A stretch of DNA of 35,343 nucleotides from Candidatus Peribacteria bacterium (GTDB lineage: Bacteria > Patescibacteriota > Gracilibacteria > UBA1369 > UBA12463). The stretch spans positions 1-35,343 of the forward strand of contig CALREA010000011.1 in assembly GCA_943355055.1 (NCBI GenBank). The letters are read 5' to 3'. A program made the translations under genes and the position numbers. Every line of letters starts with the position of its first letter. Position 1 is the first letter of the stretch. The notes beneath the pieces were generated by a model. That model did not search any database and was not told the origin of the DNA. It saw only the letters and a program-made list of their open reading frames with translations. Shown piece by piece: positions 20,183 through 30,003 of the stretch.

Positions 20183-21411
20183 GCCCAATTAATACGCTCG
20201 ATAGTATCAGTATAATGATCCAAATCTTTCTTGGGAATACTTTCATTTTTTCTGATAGCATCAAATTGCTGCTGCAAATTAAGTGTATCTAGATCATTCT
20301 GATATTTTGCCGTAACATCTTTAATGGACTTACCGGCTTTTAGATCAATCTGGATCGCCTTCAAGTAGACCTCAATATCTTTATTGATTTGAGCAAGTTG
20401 CGGATATTTTTTCGCAAAAGTATCGGTATATGATAACGCCCGTTGAAAAGCCGCTGAATTACCATCTCCAATGGATTGAAAAACATCTTTGGTCAATCCA
20501 CTTTTTTTCCACATCTCGCCATCAATATCCTGTTGCTGAAAAGAAGCATCCTGCTCAGGCGTCACGCCTATGGATTGAAAGGTAATATCGGAGGAAGGTA
20601 CTGAAGGCTCTTCGGCAACACCACGAACCGGTGCCTTGGTAGAACCTCCGGCAAACCACTCGAAACCACCTGTCTTTGGGTTAATAAGAACAAAGCCCAT
20701 ATCACGTATCTGCTTTCTGAGAGCCGGATCAGTAATTTTTGATCCCTTCAGAAACTCCTTCGCTAGTTGATACTTATAATATCCACCCTCAACAGCACGA
20801 TAAACAGCACTCCAAAATTCAACATGGTTCTCAACATCACCAACCTCGGGAAAATCTTTCCGTATTCGTTGCTCAATATAAGGCCTCGAATGTTCAAGGG
20901 CACGATTCTTTTTTACGGACTCCGCATGAATTGCCGAACGGCTCTTGTCACGAAGATATTTGTCAACTTCTCTTTGCAGCAGAGGAGTAAGGAGATGTTT
21001 TGAGTGTAAATAGAGTGGAATAACCTCTCCAATCTGCGAACCATTTTTCCCTTTCCATACCCACACAATACCTTTTTTATCAAGCAATCGATCCCCTGCT
21101 TGATATCGCTTCTCGATAGATGATCCGAAGGACTCCATTATCTGTAATTTTTTTGTAAAATCCGTCATTGTCGGATCAAAATCATCAAGTATCTGGCCAC
21201 TCACCAGCGAAAGAGCCTCCTTGGAGGTACCGAAAGGTATTGGAGCGTTTACTGTCTTTTTTTCCTCTAGCTGACGTTCAGGTGGTTTCTCAGTCATACA
21301 ATTTTCAATAAATTATATTATTACAATTATACCACAAAAGACATATTTAAACAAGGAGATAAGCCAAAAACTAAAGCTAGAAATAATAAAAATATCGTAC
21401 AATACAAACAT

Positions 21412-23169
21412 ATGCTCCAAAAATCAAAAATTACACACAATGCCACCCCAATTCATGAATATTTTTCATCGGAAAAATCGATAGGCCAACTCCAATGGCA
21501 GGAGCGTTTTTCGTTAGCCGAACTCAATGAGAAATATGTAGCACAAGGCATGGTGACGCATGAAGACACGCTCTACCATACGATTCACAAAAAGGATAAA
21601 AAATCCATTCTCATTATTTTCAACAAGGAAAACAAAAAGTTGCGGGTATTGAAGGAGATCGTACTACCGGCAGAGGCGACTCATACCAGCGGCCTCAAGA
21701 TCTACAAAAATAAATTTTACTCCATCGACTATCATAGTAATTATATCTACCAATTTGATTTTAAAGAACTGAAAGATAAACTCGAGCTCGAACTGATAAA
21801 AAAAGTACGTCTAACAAAAGAGGATCGTCAATTCGGATCATTTGAGATAGTGGAAATAAATGGAACAGAGTATCTGCTCGTGACAAGTTTCGCCACGGAC
21901 AACAAGCTCTATATAATGGATTTTCATCAATTTTTCCGCCAAAATAAAGGCTTCGAGTGCTCCCTCTTCTTCTCGGTCGAAAGCTCATATTTCACCCAAG
22001 GATTATTTATTCCAAAAGATAAAAAACGACTCTTTCATTCAGTGAACAGATTTGGGGTAGATTTTATCTATGAGCTGAATCTGGAACGCTTACTTACCGG
22101 AAAAAACTATCGCCTGGCAATCAGCAGGACATTTCTTGGACCGAACAAGATGATCGAAGATCTGGCGATTCAAGACAACATTGTCTACACCTCCGATGAG
22201 TTTACAAACAAGCTCTACAGCGCAAATTTGGGAAAAGCGATTCCGATGAAAAATTATAATTTTAATGATCTACGTGATGTAAAGTACTATGAGAAACTTC
22301 TCTCTCATCGCGCACGAGTATGGAATTTCGAGGAAAATACACTCGACGCTTTCATGGAAGTACTCACGACGAATATAAAATATATCGAAGTTGATCTGCG
22401 TTTTTCATCTGATGATATCGCCTATGTATATCATGATTCATACTTTGTTCACGGAAAAGAAAAATTCAGATTCGCCGAAAAAACCTGGTCCGAAATAGAA
22501 AGCTATCGATACGAGTATAACGATCTGCATATCAGCAAATTCAATGATCTAATCCAATATTTCGCCAAACATCGAAAAAAAGGACAGAACCTAGCCATCG
22601 ATCTTAAAGATTTTGGTTACGAACAGTTCATTTTTGACACATGCAAGAAACACAAAATCCTAGATTCGATAATAATCTTTACATGGACACCGCAAATTAT
22701 CATCGAGTTCGACAAGATTTTCAAAACAAGTAGAACAAGCTTTCCTTTATATTTTTCGCACGTGCGAGTCGATTCCATATTCAAATATTTTTTCATTCCC
22801 GCATTACTGAACTACAAGCACTTCTTCATCACATTTTTTGACTTCGTTTTAATTGGAAATACAAACTATAAAACTCCATTGGGTAAATATACCAAGGGGT
22901 ACCGTCATGTACCCTACTTCTCTAGCCTACCAAAAGATCTCAAAGAAATACTAAAGAAATATAAAGGTGGAATATGTGTCACAAAAAAATTATTTCGCTG
23001 GGGTGATGGCTTACTCAAAAAATATCAAAAAGAAGGCCTAAAAATAGCTATCTTCGGGGCAATGTTCGGTTTTATAAAAATTAACACCAAAGAAAAATTC
23101 GAATACGAGGCAAAAAAACCATACGTCGACATCGTCTTCATGGATGATCTCAATCAAATGGAAGCGTAA
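21412..23169 (+). CDS. Two-domain protein: N-terminal beta-propeller-like region plus C-terminal glycerophosphodiester phosphodiesterase (GDPD)-like domain
   Basis: 585 aa; GDPD signature SHRARVWNFEENTLDAFMEVLTTNIKYIEVDLRFSSDDIAYVYHDSYF (HR, ENT, EVD, HD). Confidence 0.72.
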   Translation: MLQKSKITHNATPIHEYFSSEKSIGQLQWQERFSLAELNEKYVAQGMVTHEDTLYHTIHKKDKKSILIIFNKENKKLRVLKEIVLPAEATHTSGLKIYKNKFYSIDYHSNYIYQFDFKELKDKLELELIKKVRLTKEDRQFGSFEIVEINGTEYLLVTSFATDNKLYIMDFHQFFRQNKGFECSLFFSVESSYFTQGLFIPKDKKRLFHSVNRFGVDFIYELNLERLLTGKNYRLAISRTFLGPNKMIEDLAIQDNIVYTSDEFTNKLYSANLGKAIPMKNYNFNDLRDVKYYEKLLSHRARVWNFEENTLDAFMEVLTTNIKYIEVDLRFSSDDIAYVYHDSYFVHGKEKFRFAEKTWSEIESYRYEYNDLHISKFNDLIQYFAKHRKKGQNLAIDLKDFGYEQFIFDTCKKHKILDSIIIFTWTPQIIIEFDKIFKTSRTSFPLYFSHVRVDSIFKYFFIPALLNYKHFFITFFDFVLIGNTNYKTPLGKYTKGYRHVPYFSSLPKDLKEILKKYKGGICVTKKLFRWGDGLLKKYQKEGLKIAIFGAMFGFIKINTKEKFEYEAKKPYVDIVFMDDLNQMEA

Positions 23170-23174
23170 ATGAG

Positions 23175-24101
23175 CTATACTTTCCCCATCACCATCGCCA
23201 GCAGTGCCATTCTCACCGGTACGCCATTCGCAGCCTGTCGGAAATAGGCAGCACCCGGGAGTTCATCAACATCGAGAGAAATTTCACCAACGCGTGGAAG
23301 TGGATGCATGATCGTAATATCAGGATTGAACTCCTCCAAAAACGCTCTCGTCACGACAAAAGCAAACTTCAATCGTTCGTACTCTTCCAAATCATCAAAT
23401 CGTTCACGTTGCACGCGGGTCGTGTACAACACATCGGCGCCTGTGATAGCTTCGCCAAAATTCTCCGTCACCTCAAACGGTATATTTTTTTCGCGTAAAA
23501 AATTCTCATACTCAGCCGGCATTTTTAAAGCCGCAGGCGAAGCAAAAACCAATTTCACATCAAAATGTCTCAGCAACAAGAGCAAGGAATGAACGGTTCT
23601 TCCATACTTCAAATCTCCAGCCATCACAATTTTTAACCCATCGATGCGTCCTTTTTCTTTCAAAATCGTATATATATCCAATAGAGCCTGGGTAGGGTGT
23701 TGGCCATGACCGTCTCCGGCATTGATCACCGGAACACTCGCCCCAAGGGCCATCTCCGCAACCGAACCAACAATCTTGTGTCGCATCACGATGACATCAG
23801 CGTACGCCTCCATCATCTTCCCCGTATCATACAATGTTTCGCCCTTCGAAAGCGAAGAGTCCGCCTCTCCAATCACGGTTACCGTTCTTCCGCCTAATCT
23901 CGCCATCGCGGTCTCGAAACTCGACCGCGTCCTCGTCGAAGGCTCATAAAACAGCGACGCCATCACACATCCCTTGAGAATATCGCTCGTCTCCTTTTTC
24001 TGCGCCACCGGCTCAAACGACTTCGCCACATCACAAATATGCAGAATATCCCCTCTCGAGAACTGTTCTGTGCTCAAAATGTCCATGCCTTTGAAATCCA
24101 T
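23175..24101 (-). CDS. pyrB: Aspartate carbamoyltransferase catalytic subunit
   Basis: [79 protein letters not shown]. Confidence 0.95.
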   Translation of the reverse strand: MDFKGMDILSTEQFSRGDILHICDVAKSFEPVAQKKETSDILKGCVMASLFYEPSTRTRSSFETAMARLGGRTVTVIGEADSSLSKGETLYDTGKMMEAYADVIVMRHKIVGSVAEMALGASVPVINAGDGHGQHPTQALLDIYTILKEKGRIDGLKIVMAGDLKYGRTVHSLLLLLRHFDVKLVFASPAALKMPAEYENFLREKNIPFEVTENFGEAITGADVLYTTRVQRERFDDLEEYERLKFAFVVTRAFLEEFNPDITIMHPLPRVGEISLDVDELPGAAYFRQAANGVPVRMALLAMVMGKV

Positions 24102-24109
24102 ACGACAAA

Positions 24110-24137
24110 AGTATATCCAAATTGAAGATTATAACAA
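24110..24137 (-). promoter_or_regulatory. Putative pyrB promoter
   Basis: Minus strand TTGTTA (24137-24132), 16 bp, TATACT (24115-24110); ATG at 24101, 8 nt after the -10. Confidence 0.5.
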
Positions 24138-24197
24138 GAGGTTCCCAAGAATAATTTCAACTTCCCCTTCCTCAAAACCTCGTTTACAATACGCCCA

Positions 24198-25334
24198 ATG
24201 AGAGGAAAAACATCAGCCACATCAAAATCAACTCCAGGTCAATCGGCAAAAATTCCAGCCAAGCTCATACTGGAAGATGGCACGATTTTCACCGGGACTT
24301 CTTTTGGCGCGCCTGTTTCGGTGCTAGGGGAAGCCGTTTTCAACACGGGTATGATGGGATATCCGGAGACACTCACCGACCCGTCTTACGAAGGACAGCT
24401 CTTGACCTTCACCTCTCCCCTGATGGGTAATTACGGTATTCCGGAAAATACCATTACCAACGGTCTCGAGGATCGATTCGAGAGCCCAAAAATTCACACT
24501 TCGGCTATTATCGTCAGCGAATACTCAGAAAATTACTCCCATTGGCAGGCAAAAATGTCGCTTGGAGACTGGCTAAAACAGCATAATGTTCCCGGAATTA
24601 CCGGCATAGACACTCGTGCCCTCACGCAACACCTTCGCACCAACGGAGCGATGCTTGGCAAGGTCGTCGTAGATGGCAAAGATCCTGGCAAGTTTCACGA
24701 CCCGAACAAAGACAATCTCGTCGCAGCCGTCGGCGTGAAAGAACCCATCACCTACAAAACAACAAAGGCTAAGGGAAAGGCAAAAACGATCGTCCTTCTC
24801 GACTGTGGGATAAAAAACAACTCCATCAGAAACTTCCTCGATCGCGGAGCGAATATCATCCGTGTTCCTTGGAATTATGATTTTCTCGCAAAAGGCATCA
24901 AATGTGACGGACTCTTCCTCTCAAACGGTCCCGGCGATCCCATGCTGATCAAAGAAACTCATGCTATCGTCAAAAAAGCCCTCACCGCCAAACTACCAAC
25001 CTTTGGAATTTGTCTGGGAAACCAGCTCATGTCCATCGCGGCCGGTGCCAAAACCTATAAGTTAAAATTCGGTCACCGCTCCCAAAATCAGCCCTGCATG
25101 GACCTGGATACCAAGCGCTGTTACATCACCACTCAGAATCACGGCTTTGCCGTCGATCCAAAAACCCTGCCAAAAAAAGACTGGTCCGTCTGGTTCGAAA
25201 ACGTCAACGACGGAACCGTCGAGGGCGTCAAACACAAGACCCTCCCCTTCTTTGCCGTTCAATTCCACCCGGAATCGACTCCTGGCCCATTAGATACCGA
25301 GTGGCTGTTTGATAAGTTCGTTAAAGTGCTGTAA
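24198..25334 (+). CDS. carA: Carbamoyl-phosphate synthase small (glutaminase) subunit
   Basis: LILEDGTIFTGTSFGAP, VFNTGMMGYPETLTDPSYEGQ, LSNGPGDP, FGICLGNQLMSIAAGAKTYKLKFGHRSQNQP, TTQNHGFAVD, AVQFHPESTPGP. Confidence 0.95.
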   Translation: MRGKTSATSKSTPGQSAKIPAKLILEDGTIFTGTSFGAPVSVLGEAVFNTGMMGYPETLTDPSYEGQLLTFTSPLMGNYGIPENTITNGLEDRFESPKIHTSAIIVSEYSENYSHWQAKMSLGDWLKQHNVPGITGIDTRALTQHLRTNGAMLGKVVVDGKDPGKFHDPNKDNLVAAVGVKEPITYKTTKAKGKAKTIVLLDCGIKNNSIRNFLDRGANIIRVPWNYDFLAKGIKCDGLFLSNGPGDPMLIKETHAIVKKALTAKLPTFGICLGNQLMSIAAGAKTYKLKFGHRSQNQPCMDLDTKRCYITTQNHGFAVDPKTLPKKDWSVWFENVNDGTVEGVKHKTLPFFAVQFHPESTPGPLDTEWLFDKFVKVL

Positions 25335-26379
25335 GGCTCATGACTCTGCCTCGAAACTCATCCTGAAGCGACTCCAATCGAAAGGCGTCCATATCGGGAA
25401 ACATACAAACAGCTGAATACAGTTTTCCCTCGAGCTTTCCGCGTGACATCTTGGAAGAGGTATTTTTCCATACCTGCATTTTGGTCTCAAGACGAGCATG
25501 ATGGACAATATCTTGAAATGCATCAACGCGTTTTTCTCGTAAATCTGGATCTGTGGATGATGGCAATATTGCAGAATATCCGCGACCTTCACTATATTTA
25601 CATTTCTCGGCATAAAAAAACGCCAGAAGAAAATCTCTCAAGAGTCTGCGTGCTTTTTCCTTTTCGGCCTGAGACGATGTCTCGGAATGAAGTGTTGAAA
25701 GTGAGAGTTCGATGTGTCTTGGAAAGAGCTGCTCTGACCTATTTTTTCGTCCTACGAAACTTCCAAAATGCCCCATGAATCGAGAAAATACTGCATCAAC
25801 ATATACAGCATTATTTTCCTCTCCGCGTGGCGCCTTATGACCCAATAAGTCATCAATAAGCCGTTGGATTGCCTCATCAATAAAGCTCCCTTGAAATCGA
25901 AGATCGGAACCGCTATACCGACTTGATGGCAAGAATGACCCTCTCCAGTAACTAACATTACCCAACATCGATACCTGAAACATTTTCTCATTTTTGTAAT
26001 CAAAGGGCTGTATTTTTTGATCAATAGTCTGATCCAGTGGAGACGGTGCATTTTCACCAATCTCACCGGGAAACAAGCCGGTATTATGAAGCGCAAGAAT
26101 CGTCTTGATCGAGTACGGTATGATGCCCTGTTGTATCCAGTGCGCATACTGACCTTCAATGGCTCTATACTGAGGATCACGACTATAGCCAAGACCTCTT
26201 ATGGCTGCTATTTCTCTCACACTACTACATTGATCTTGTCGCACTTCGTGATGCATCCGCAAAAAATCACGATAAACCTGATGCCTCGGATGGTACGTAG
26301 CATCCATATCGTCAGGAGTTATGCGAAGGTCTCGAATAGTCTCTTCCTGGCTTTCAGGCGGATTATGCACAAACAACAT
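25321..26379 (-). CDS. Orphan hypothetical protein
   Basis: Start set to MLFVHNPPESQEETIRDLRITPDDMD (26379), which sits about 20 nt downstream of a strong sigma70-like promoter; the upstream part of track ORF 25321-26715 would be antisense to the dnaQ-dinG 5' end. Confidence 0.65.
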   Translation of the reverse strand: MLFVHNPPESQEETIRDLRITPDDMDATYHPRHQVYRDFLRMHHEVRQDQCSSVREIAAIRGLGYSRDPQYRAIEGQYAHWIQQGIIPYSIKTILALHNTGLFPGEIGENAPSPLDQTIDQKIQPFDYKNEKMFQVSMLGNVSYWRGSFLPSSRYSGSDLRFQGSFIDEAIQRLIDDLLGHKAPRGEENNAVYVDAVFSRFMGHFGSFVGRKNRSEQLFPRHIELSLSTLHSETSSQAEKEKARRLLRDFLLAFFYAEKCKYSEGRGYSAILPSSTDPDLREKRVDAFQDIVHHARLETKMQVWKNTSSKMSRGKLEGKLYSAVCMFPDMDAFRLESLQDEFRGRVMSLTAL

Positions 26380-26406
26380 ATTACAAATAGAATGAAATAG
26401 AGCAGT

Positions 26407-26435
26407 ATTGTAAAGTAAATCAATAATCTTGTCAA
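26407..26435 (-). promoter_or_regulatory. Sigma70-like promoter for the 25321-26379 gene
   Basis: Minus strand TTGACA (26435-26430), 17 bp, TACAAT (26412-26407). Confidence 0.7.
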
Positions 26436-26544
26436 ATTTCAGCTTTAAAGTAAATAAAAGTAGGTCGATAAGGCCCCTTCTAAACCAGCAAAAACCTGCT
26501 ATAATGCCGCCCGATAGTTCTACAACTGGCTTCGTACCACACAC

Positions 26545-28983
26545 ATGTATATCGCGCTTGATCTCGAAACTACCGGCTTTGATCCGGTCTCTGACTATCC
26601 TATAGAGGTAGCAGCGATCAAGTTTGATGAACATGGCATTCACGAGCGTTATCAAACACTGGTGAACCCTGGTGTCCCTATCCCGCAGATCGTGTCGCAC
26701 ATCACCGGAATTCATGATGAAGATGTAGCAAGTGCACCCAAGCTAAGTGAGGTTTTTCAGCAAATCACCGAGTTCATCGGGGACCTTCCCATCGTCGGTC
26801 ACAACATCACCTTCGATACCAGCTTCCTCCGCAACAAAGGCTTCACTCTCGCCAACAACGTTGAATTCGACACACTTCCGTTGACGGCAATGTTATATCC
26901 AAAAATGCCATCCTACAGTCTCGAGACACTCTCAGCGGTTTTCGGAATAGCGGAAAAACAGGATCACCGAGCCATGAGTGACACGATCGCTTGCGCCACA
27001 CTCTTTCAGAAACTTTTGAAAAAAATTCGAACACTTAGTCCGGAAATATTACAAACTATTCACGCTATTTTTGGAGAAACAACGCCGCACTATGCGCAAC
27101 TCTTTCAGGGCGGTACAAAAAACGGAACATACATCGAAGAAAATCTCATCAGTAAGCCAAAAAAAGAATTTCAATCCAGCAGCAGGCAAGAGGAAATTCA
27201 GAAAGCTATCGGTGAAGCATTAGAAAAAAATGAAACGCTCCTCCTGGAAATCGGGATAGGAAACGGGAAATATGCTGCCATGGTCAGCGCTCTCATGCAG
27301 TATCACCAGACGCATAACAAAGAAAAAACCCTCATCACCCTCGCCACACCCGGACTACAAGAAAACCTCTTCCACAGCACATTTTCCGATAACAAAGATA
27401 TTATTCTTATCAAAGAAATGGGACGGTACTTATCTCCTGCCCGTTTGGAAAAAGAAATTCAAAAACAAAATAAATCATTTGAAGAGGCAGTATTTTTCTC
27501 AAAAATATATCTTTGGAGTACCTATACGGAGAAAGGAGAACAGGACGAACTTTGCCTCAATGGTGAGGAGTATCGGAAATGGGAAAGGATAAACGTAAAT
27601 CCATGGCACGGAAAAATTTCCGACGAACCCTACCTGCAAAAAGCCTATCAAGAACAAGACCAGGCGAAAATTCTCGTCTGTTATCACCGCGCTCTGGCAA
27701 AGGAAATTATCGCACCATCTAGCCATCTTTATGACATCAAAAATCTAATAGTTTGCGAAGCGGATCATTTTGAAAAACATATTTTCTCCGCGACATCACG
27801 CACATACTCCCTCGATGGATTGGAAGAAAAATACAAACTCAACGAAATGCTTCATGGTAGCGGAACATCCATCCTGTGGGAGAAAATACAATTTTTCTTT
27901 GGCATGCTCGGCCTGGTCTATCGCAAGTACACCGAACGCGATCTGGATATTCTTTTTATTCAAGACGCACACAAAAATACAAAAGAGTGGATGCAGATTA
28001 AAGAGCTCTATCAAACCATCACGAGCTATCTCACCGAGCACATGAGCGAACAACCGGATACCTACGGCGAACTTCTGGAAGAACTTACTATTCTCAAAAA
28101 TCTTTTTTCCGATACAAATGCTGACGCCAAACAGTCCATGGCGATGCTCGCGCAAAATCACAACGAAGAAATCCGCCTTCGATATATGCCGATTGAGACC
28201 ATGGAAACGGTATGGCAGATGCCATTTTTCAAGGATCAACAAACAAGAATCTTCCTCTCATCCACGATGCGCGTGGCAAAGTCATTTGATTATATCCGCG
28301 AGCGACTCTCGCTCCATGATGAAAAAATAAAAGAACTCGTGATAGGCCCACGTCCCGACCTAGTCGCCAACCTAAAAATTATCATCCCGGCACACCTCCC
28401 GGATCAGGAAAAATCCGACTACCCAATGCACGCCAACGCGCTGATGGGAAAAATTATCAAGGAAGCTCCAGGGAAAACAATCGCCATTTTCGGCTCAAAA
28501 CGCACACTCCATAACGCCTATTACGCCCTCGCGACAAACCTACAACGCAGCGACATCAACCTCCTCAGTCAAGATTTCAGCGGTGGTAAAGGTAAGATCG
28601 GAGAAAAGTACAAAGCCGATCCGCAGCACTCAGTCCTCTTTGGCACCTTCAACTTTTTCGAAAAAATCGACCTCAGCAAACTCCCCTGTGAGAATTTTAT
28701 ATTCCAAAAAATCCCATTTGATCCACCATCAGATCCACTCATCCAAATGCAAAATCAGCGCTACATGAACGCATTTACGCAGTACTCTCTCCCTGAAGCA
28801 ACTCTCCGCTTCCTCGGATTCCTCAATCAATTTCTCAAAAATCCTACACCCGCAACCGCGCAAAAAAATCTCTACATCTTCGACACCCGCATCCTCCACA
28901 AATCATGGGGAGATGTGCTAATCGACTCACTTCCTGAAGGAGTAACCGTTATGCGGGAGCTGCCTTCGTCGGCGTCGGCGTAA
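26545..28983 (+). CDS. DnaQ-like DEDDh 3'-5' exonuclease fused to a degenerate DinG/XPD-like helicase domain
   Basis: Exonuclease motifs ALDLETTGFDP, HNITFDTSFL, DHRAMSDT intact; DinG-like C-terminus (IFLSSTMRVAKSFDYI, YIFDTRILHKSWGDVLIDSLPEG) but motif I reads GIGNGKY and motif II reads CEADH. Confidence 0.85.
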   Translation: MYIALDLETTGFDPVSDYPIEVAAIKFDEHGIHERYQTLVNPGVPIPQIVSHITGIHDEDVASAPKLSEVFQQITEFIGDLPIVGHNITFDTSFLRNKGFTLANNVEFDTLPLTAMLYPKMPSYSLETLSAVFGIAEKQDHRAMSDTIACATLFQKLLKKIRTLSPEILQTIHAIFGETTPHYAQLFQGGTKNGTYIEENLISKPKKEFQSSSRQEEIQKAIGEALEKNETLLLEIGIGNGKYAAMVSALMQYHQTHNKEKTLITLATPGLQENLFHSTFSDNKDIILIKEMGRYLSPARLEKEIQKQNKSFEEAVFFSKIYLWSTYTEKGEQDELCLNGEEYRKWERINVNPWHGKISDEPYLQKAYQEQDQAKILVCYHRALAKEIIAPSSHLYDIKNLIVCEADHFEKHIFSATSRTYSLDGLEEKYKLNEMLHGSGTSILWEKIQFFFGMLGLVYRKYTERDLDILFIQDAHKNTKEWMQIKELYQTITSYLTEHMSEQPDTYGELLEELTILKNLFSDTNADAKQSMAMLAQNHNEEIRLRYMPIETMETVWQMPFFKDQQTRIFLSSTMRVAKSFDYIRERLSLHDEKIKELVIGPRPDLVANLKIIIPAHLPDQEKSDYPMHANALMGKIIKEAPGKTIAIFGSKRTLHNAYYALATNLQRSDINLLSQDFSGGKGKIGEKYKADPQHSVLFGTFNFFEKIDLSKLPCENFIFQKIPFDPPSDPLIQMQNQRYMNAFTQYSLPEATLRFLGFLNQFLKNPTPATAQKNLYIFDTRILHKSWGDVLIDSLPEGVTVMRELPSSASA

Positions 28984-29111
28984 CGTTGACAAGAAATACT
29001 TCAACCATTTTGTCATATTTCGTTCATCTTTTTGTCAGGACAATGTCAGGATTTTGTTATTAGTAAGCCATAAAAAATAATGGTATGCTATGAAAATCAA
29101 TAACTTACTTT

Positions 29112-29942
29112 ATGGTTCATAAAATTTTGAATATATCAGCCATACATCATCACGTATCAGATCCCGAGCAGTTGAGCGATCGCGAACTCCTGGAACTATG
29201 CCAGCACATGGGAAACATCGCGGTCAAATCTCGAAGGATGTTTATTGGTTTGTTGCCATTAGTCGCCCGTCGGAAGGTGTATGATGTGAAGAAATTTTCC
29301 TCGATCTTTCATTTTGCCTTGATGGTTGGCGGTGTGAGTTACGATGTAGTAGATGAGGTGTTGCGGCTCGATGCTCAGCTGATTAAATTACCGTTGCTGC
29401 GTCGTGCCTTGTATCGTGGAGAGATCGGCTGGTCCAAGATTCGGGCGGTTTTGTCGTTGGTCACGTCGGGGAATGAGACCCAGTGGTTAGGGCTGTTGAG
29501 AAGTCTTTCCAAGCCTGCCCTTGAGATCTATGTTCGGGATTATCGGCGACAGTGTATCAACGAACGTGTAACACTTTTTTCTAATCCACCTTCTTGCCTA
29601 TTAGAAAATAATAGTGCGCCATCATCTTTGCTCCCTAAAAATGATGAAAATAAAGCTGAAAATTTCCCCGGGGAAATTACTCGGTTAGAAAGTAAAGATG
29701 ATATAAGTCAACTCACCCGACTTTCTATTGTTCACCAGAGTGACAAAAATCAACAGCACTCATCCGAACAGCCATCCAGTTCCAAGCTCCAAGAACTCTC
29801 CATGCGCCGAGAAATATTTTCTTTTCCACTCAATTCCGCTTTGGCTGCACGACTTCGGCTTTATCGGCAAACAATGGAAAAACGGCTTAAGAGACTCATT
29901 ACCTGGGAGAATGTTTTGGAGGAACTGCTGAAAAAGGCTTGA
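29112..29942 (+). CDS. DUF222/HNH-endonuclease-family N-terminal-like protein lacking an HNH domain
   Basis: 276 aa; LSDRELLELCQHMGNIAVKSRRMFIGLLPLVARRKVYDVKKFSSIFHFALMVGG...ALYRGEIGWSKIRAVLSLVTSGNETQWL resembles the N-terminal helical region of DUF222-type HNH proteins; no HNH motif. Confidence 0.55.
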   Translation: MVHKILNISAIHHHVSDPEQLSDRELLELCQHMGNIAVKSRRMFIGLLPLVARRKVYDVKKFSSIFHFALMVGGVSYDVVDEVLRLDAQLIKLPLLRRALYRGEIGWSKIRAVLSLVTSGNETQWLGLLRSLSKPALEIYVRDYRRQCINERVTLFSNPPSCLLENNSAPSSLLPKNDENKAENFPGEITRLESKDDISQLTRLSIVHQSDKNQQHSSEQPSSSKLQELSMRREIFSFPLNSALAARLRLYRQTMEKRLKRLITWENVLEELLKKA

Positions 29943-29966
29943 CTCTCGTAACCTATTTGTTACAAT
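29939..29966 (+). promoter_or_regulatory. Sigma70-like promoter of yerC
   Basis: TTGACT (29939-29944), 16 bp, TACAAT (29961-29966); overlaps the stop codon of the upstream gene. Confidence 0.7.
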
Positions 29967-29972
29967 AGCACT

Positions 29973-29990
29973 GTTTTAACGTACTAAAAC
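29973..29990. promoter_or_regulatory. Palindromic candidate operator at the predicted yerC transcription start
   Basis: GTTTTA-ACGTAC-TAAAAC, beginning 7 nt after the -10 box TACAAT. Confidence 0.5.
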
Positions 29991-30003
29991 AATAAAACAT
30001 ACT

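Noticed and set aside
25010-25090. CarA motif GICLGNQ instead of the commoner GICLGHQ
   Set aside because: Catalytic Cys and the C-terminal His/Glu (QFHPE) are intact; likely a tolerated natural variant rather than an inactive glutaminase.
26380-26715. N-terminal extension of the 25321-26715 ORF
   Set aside because: Upstream of a strong minus-strand promoter and antisense to the DnaQ 5' end; ATG 26379 is better placed.
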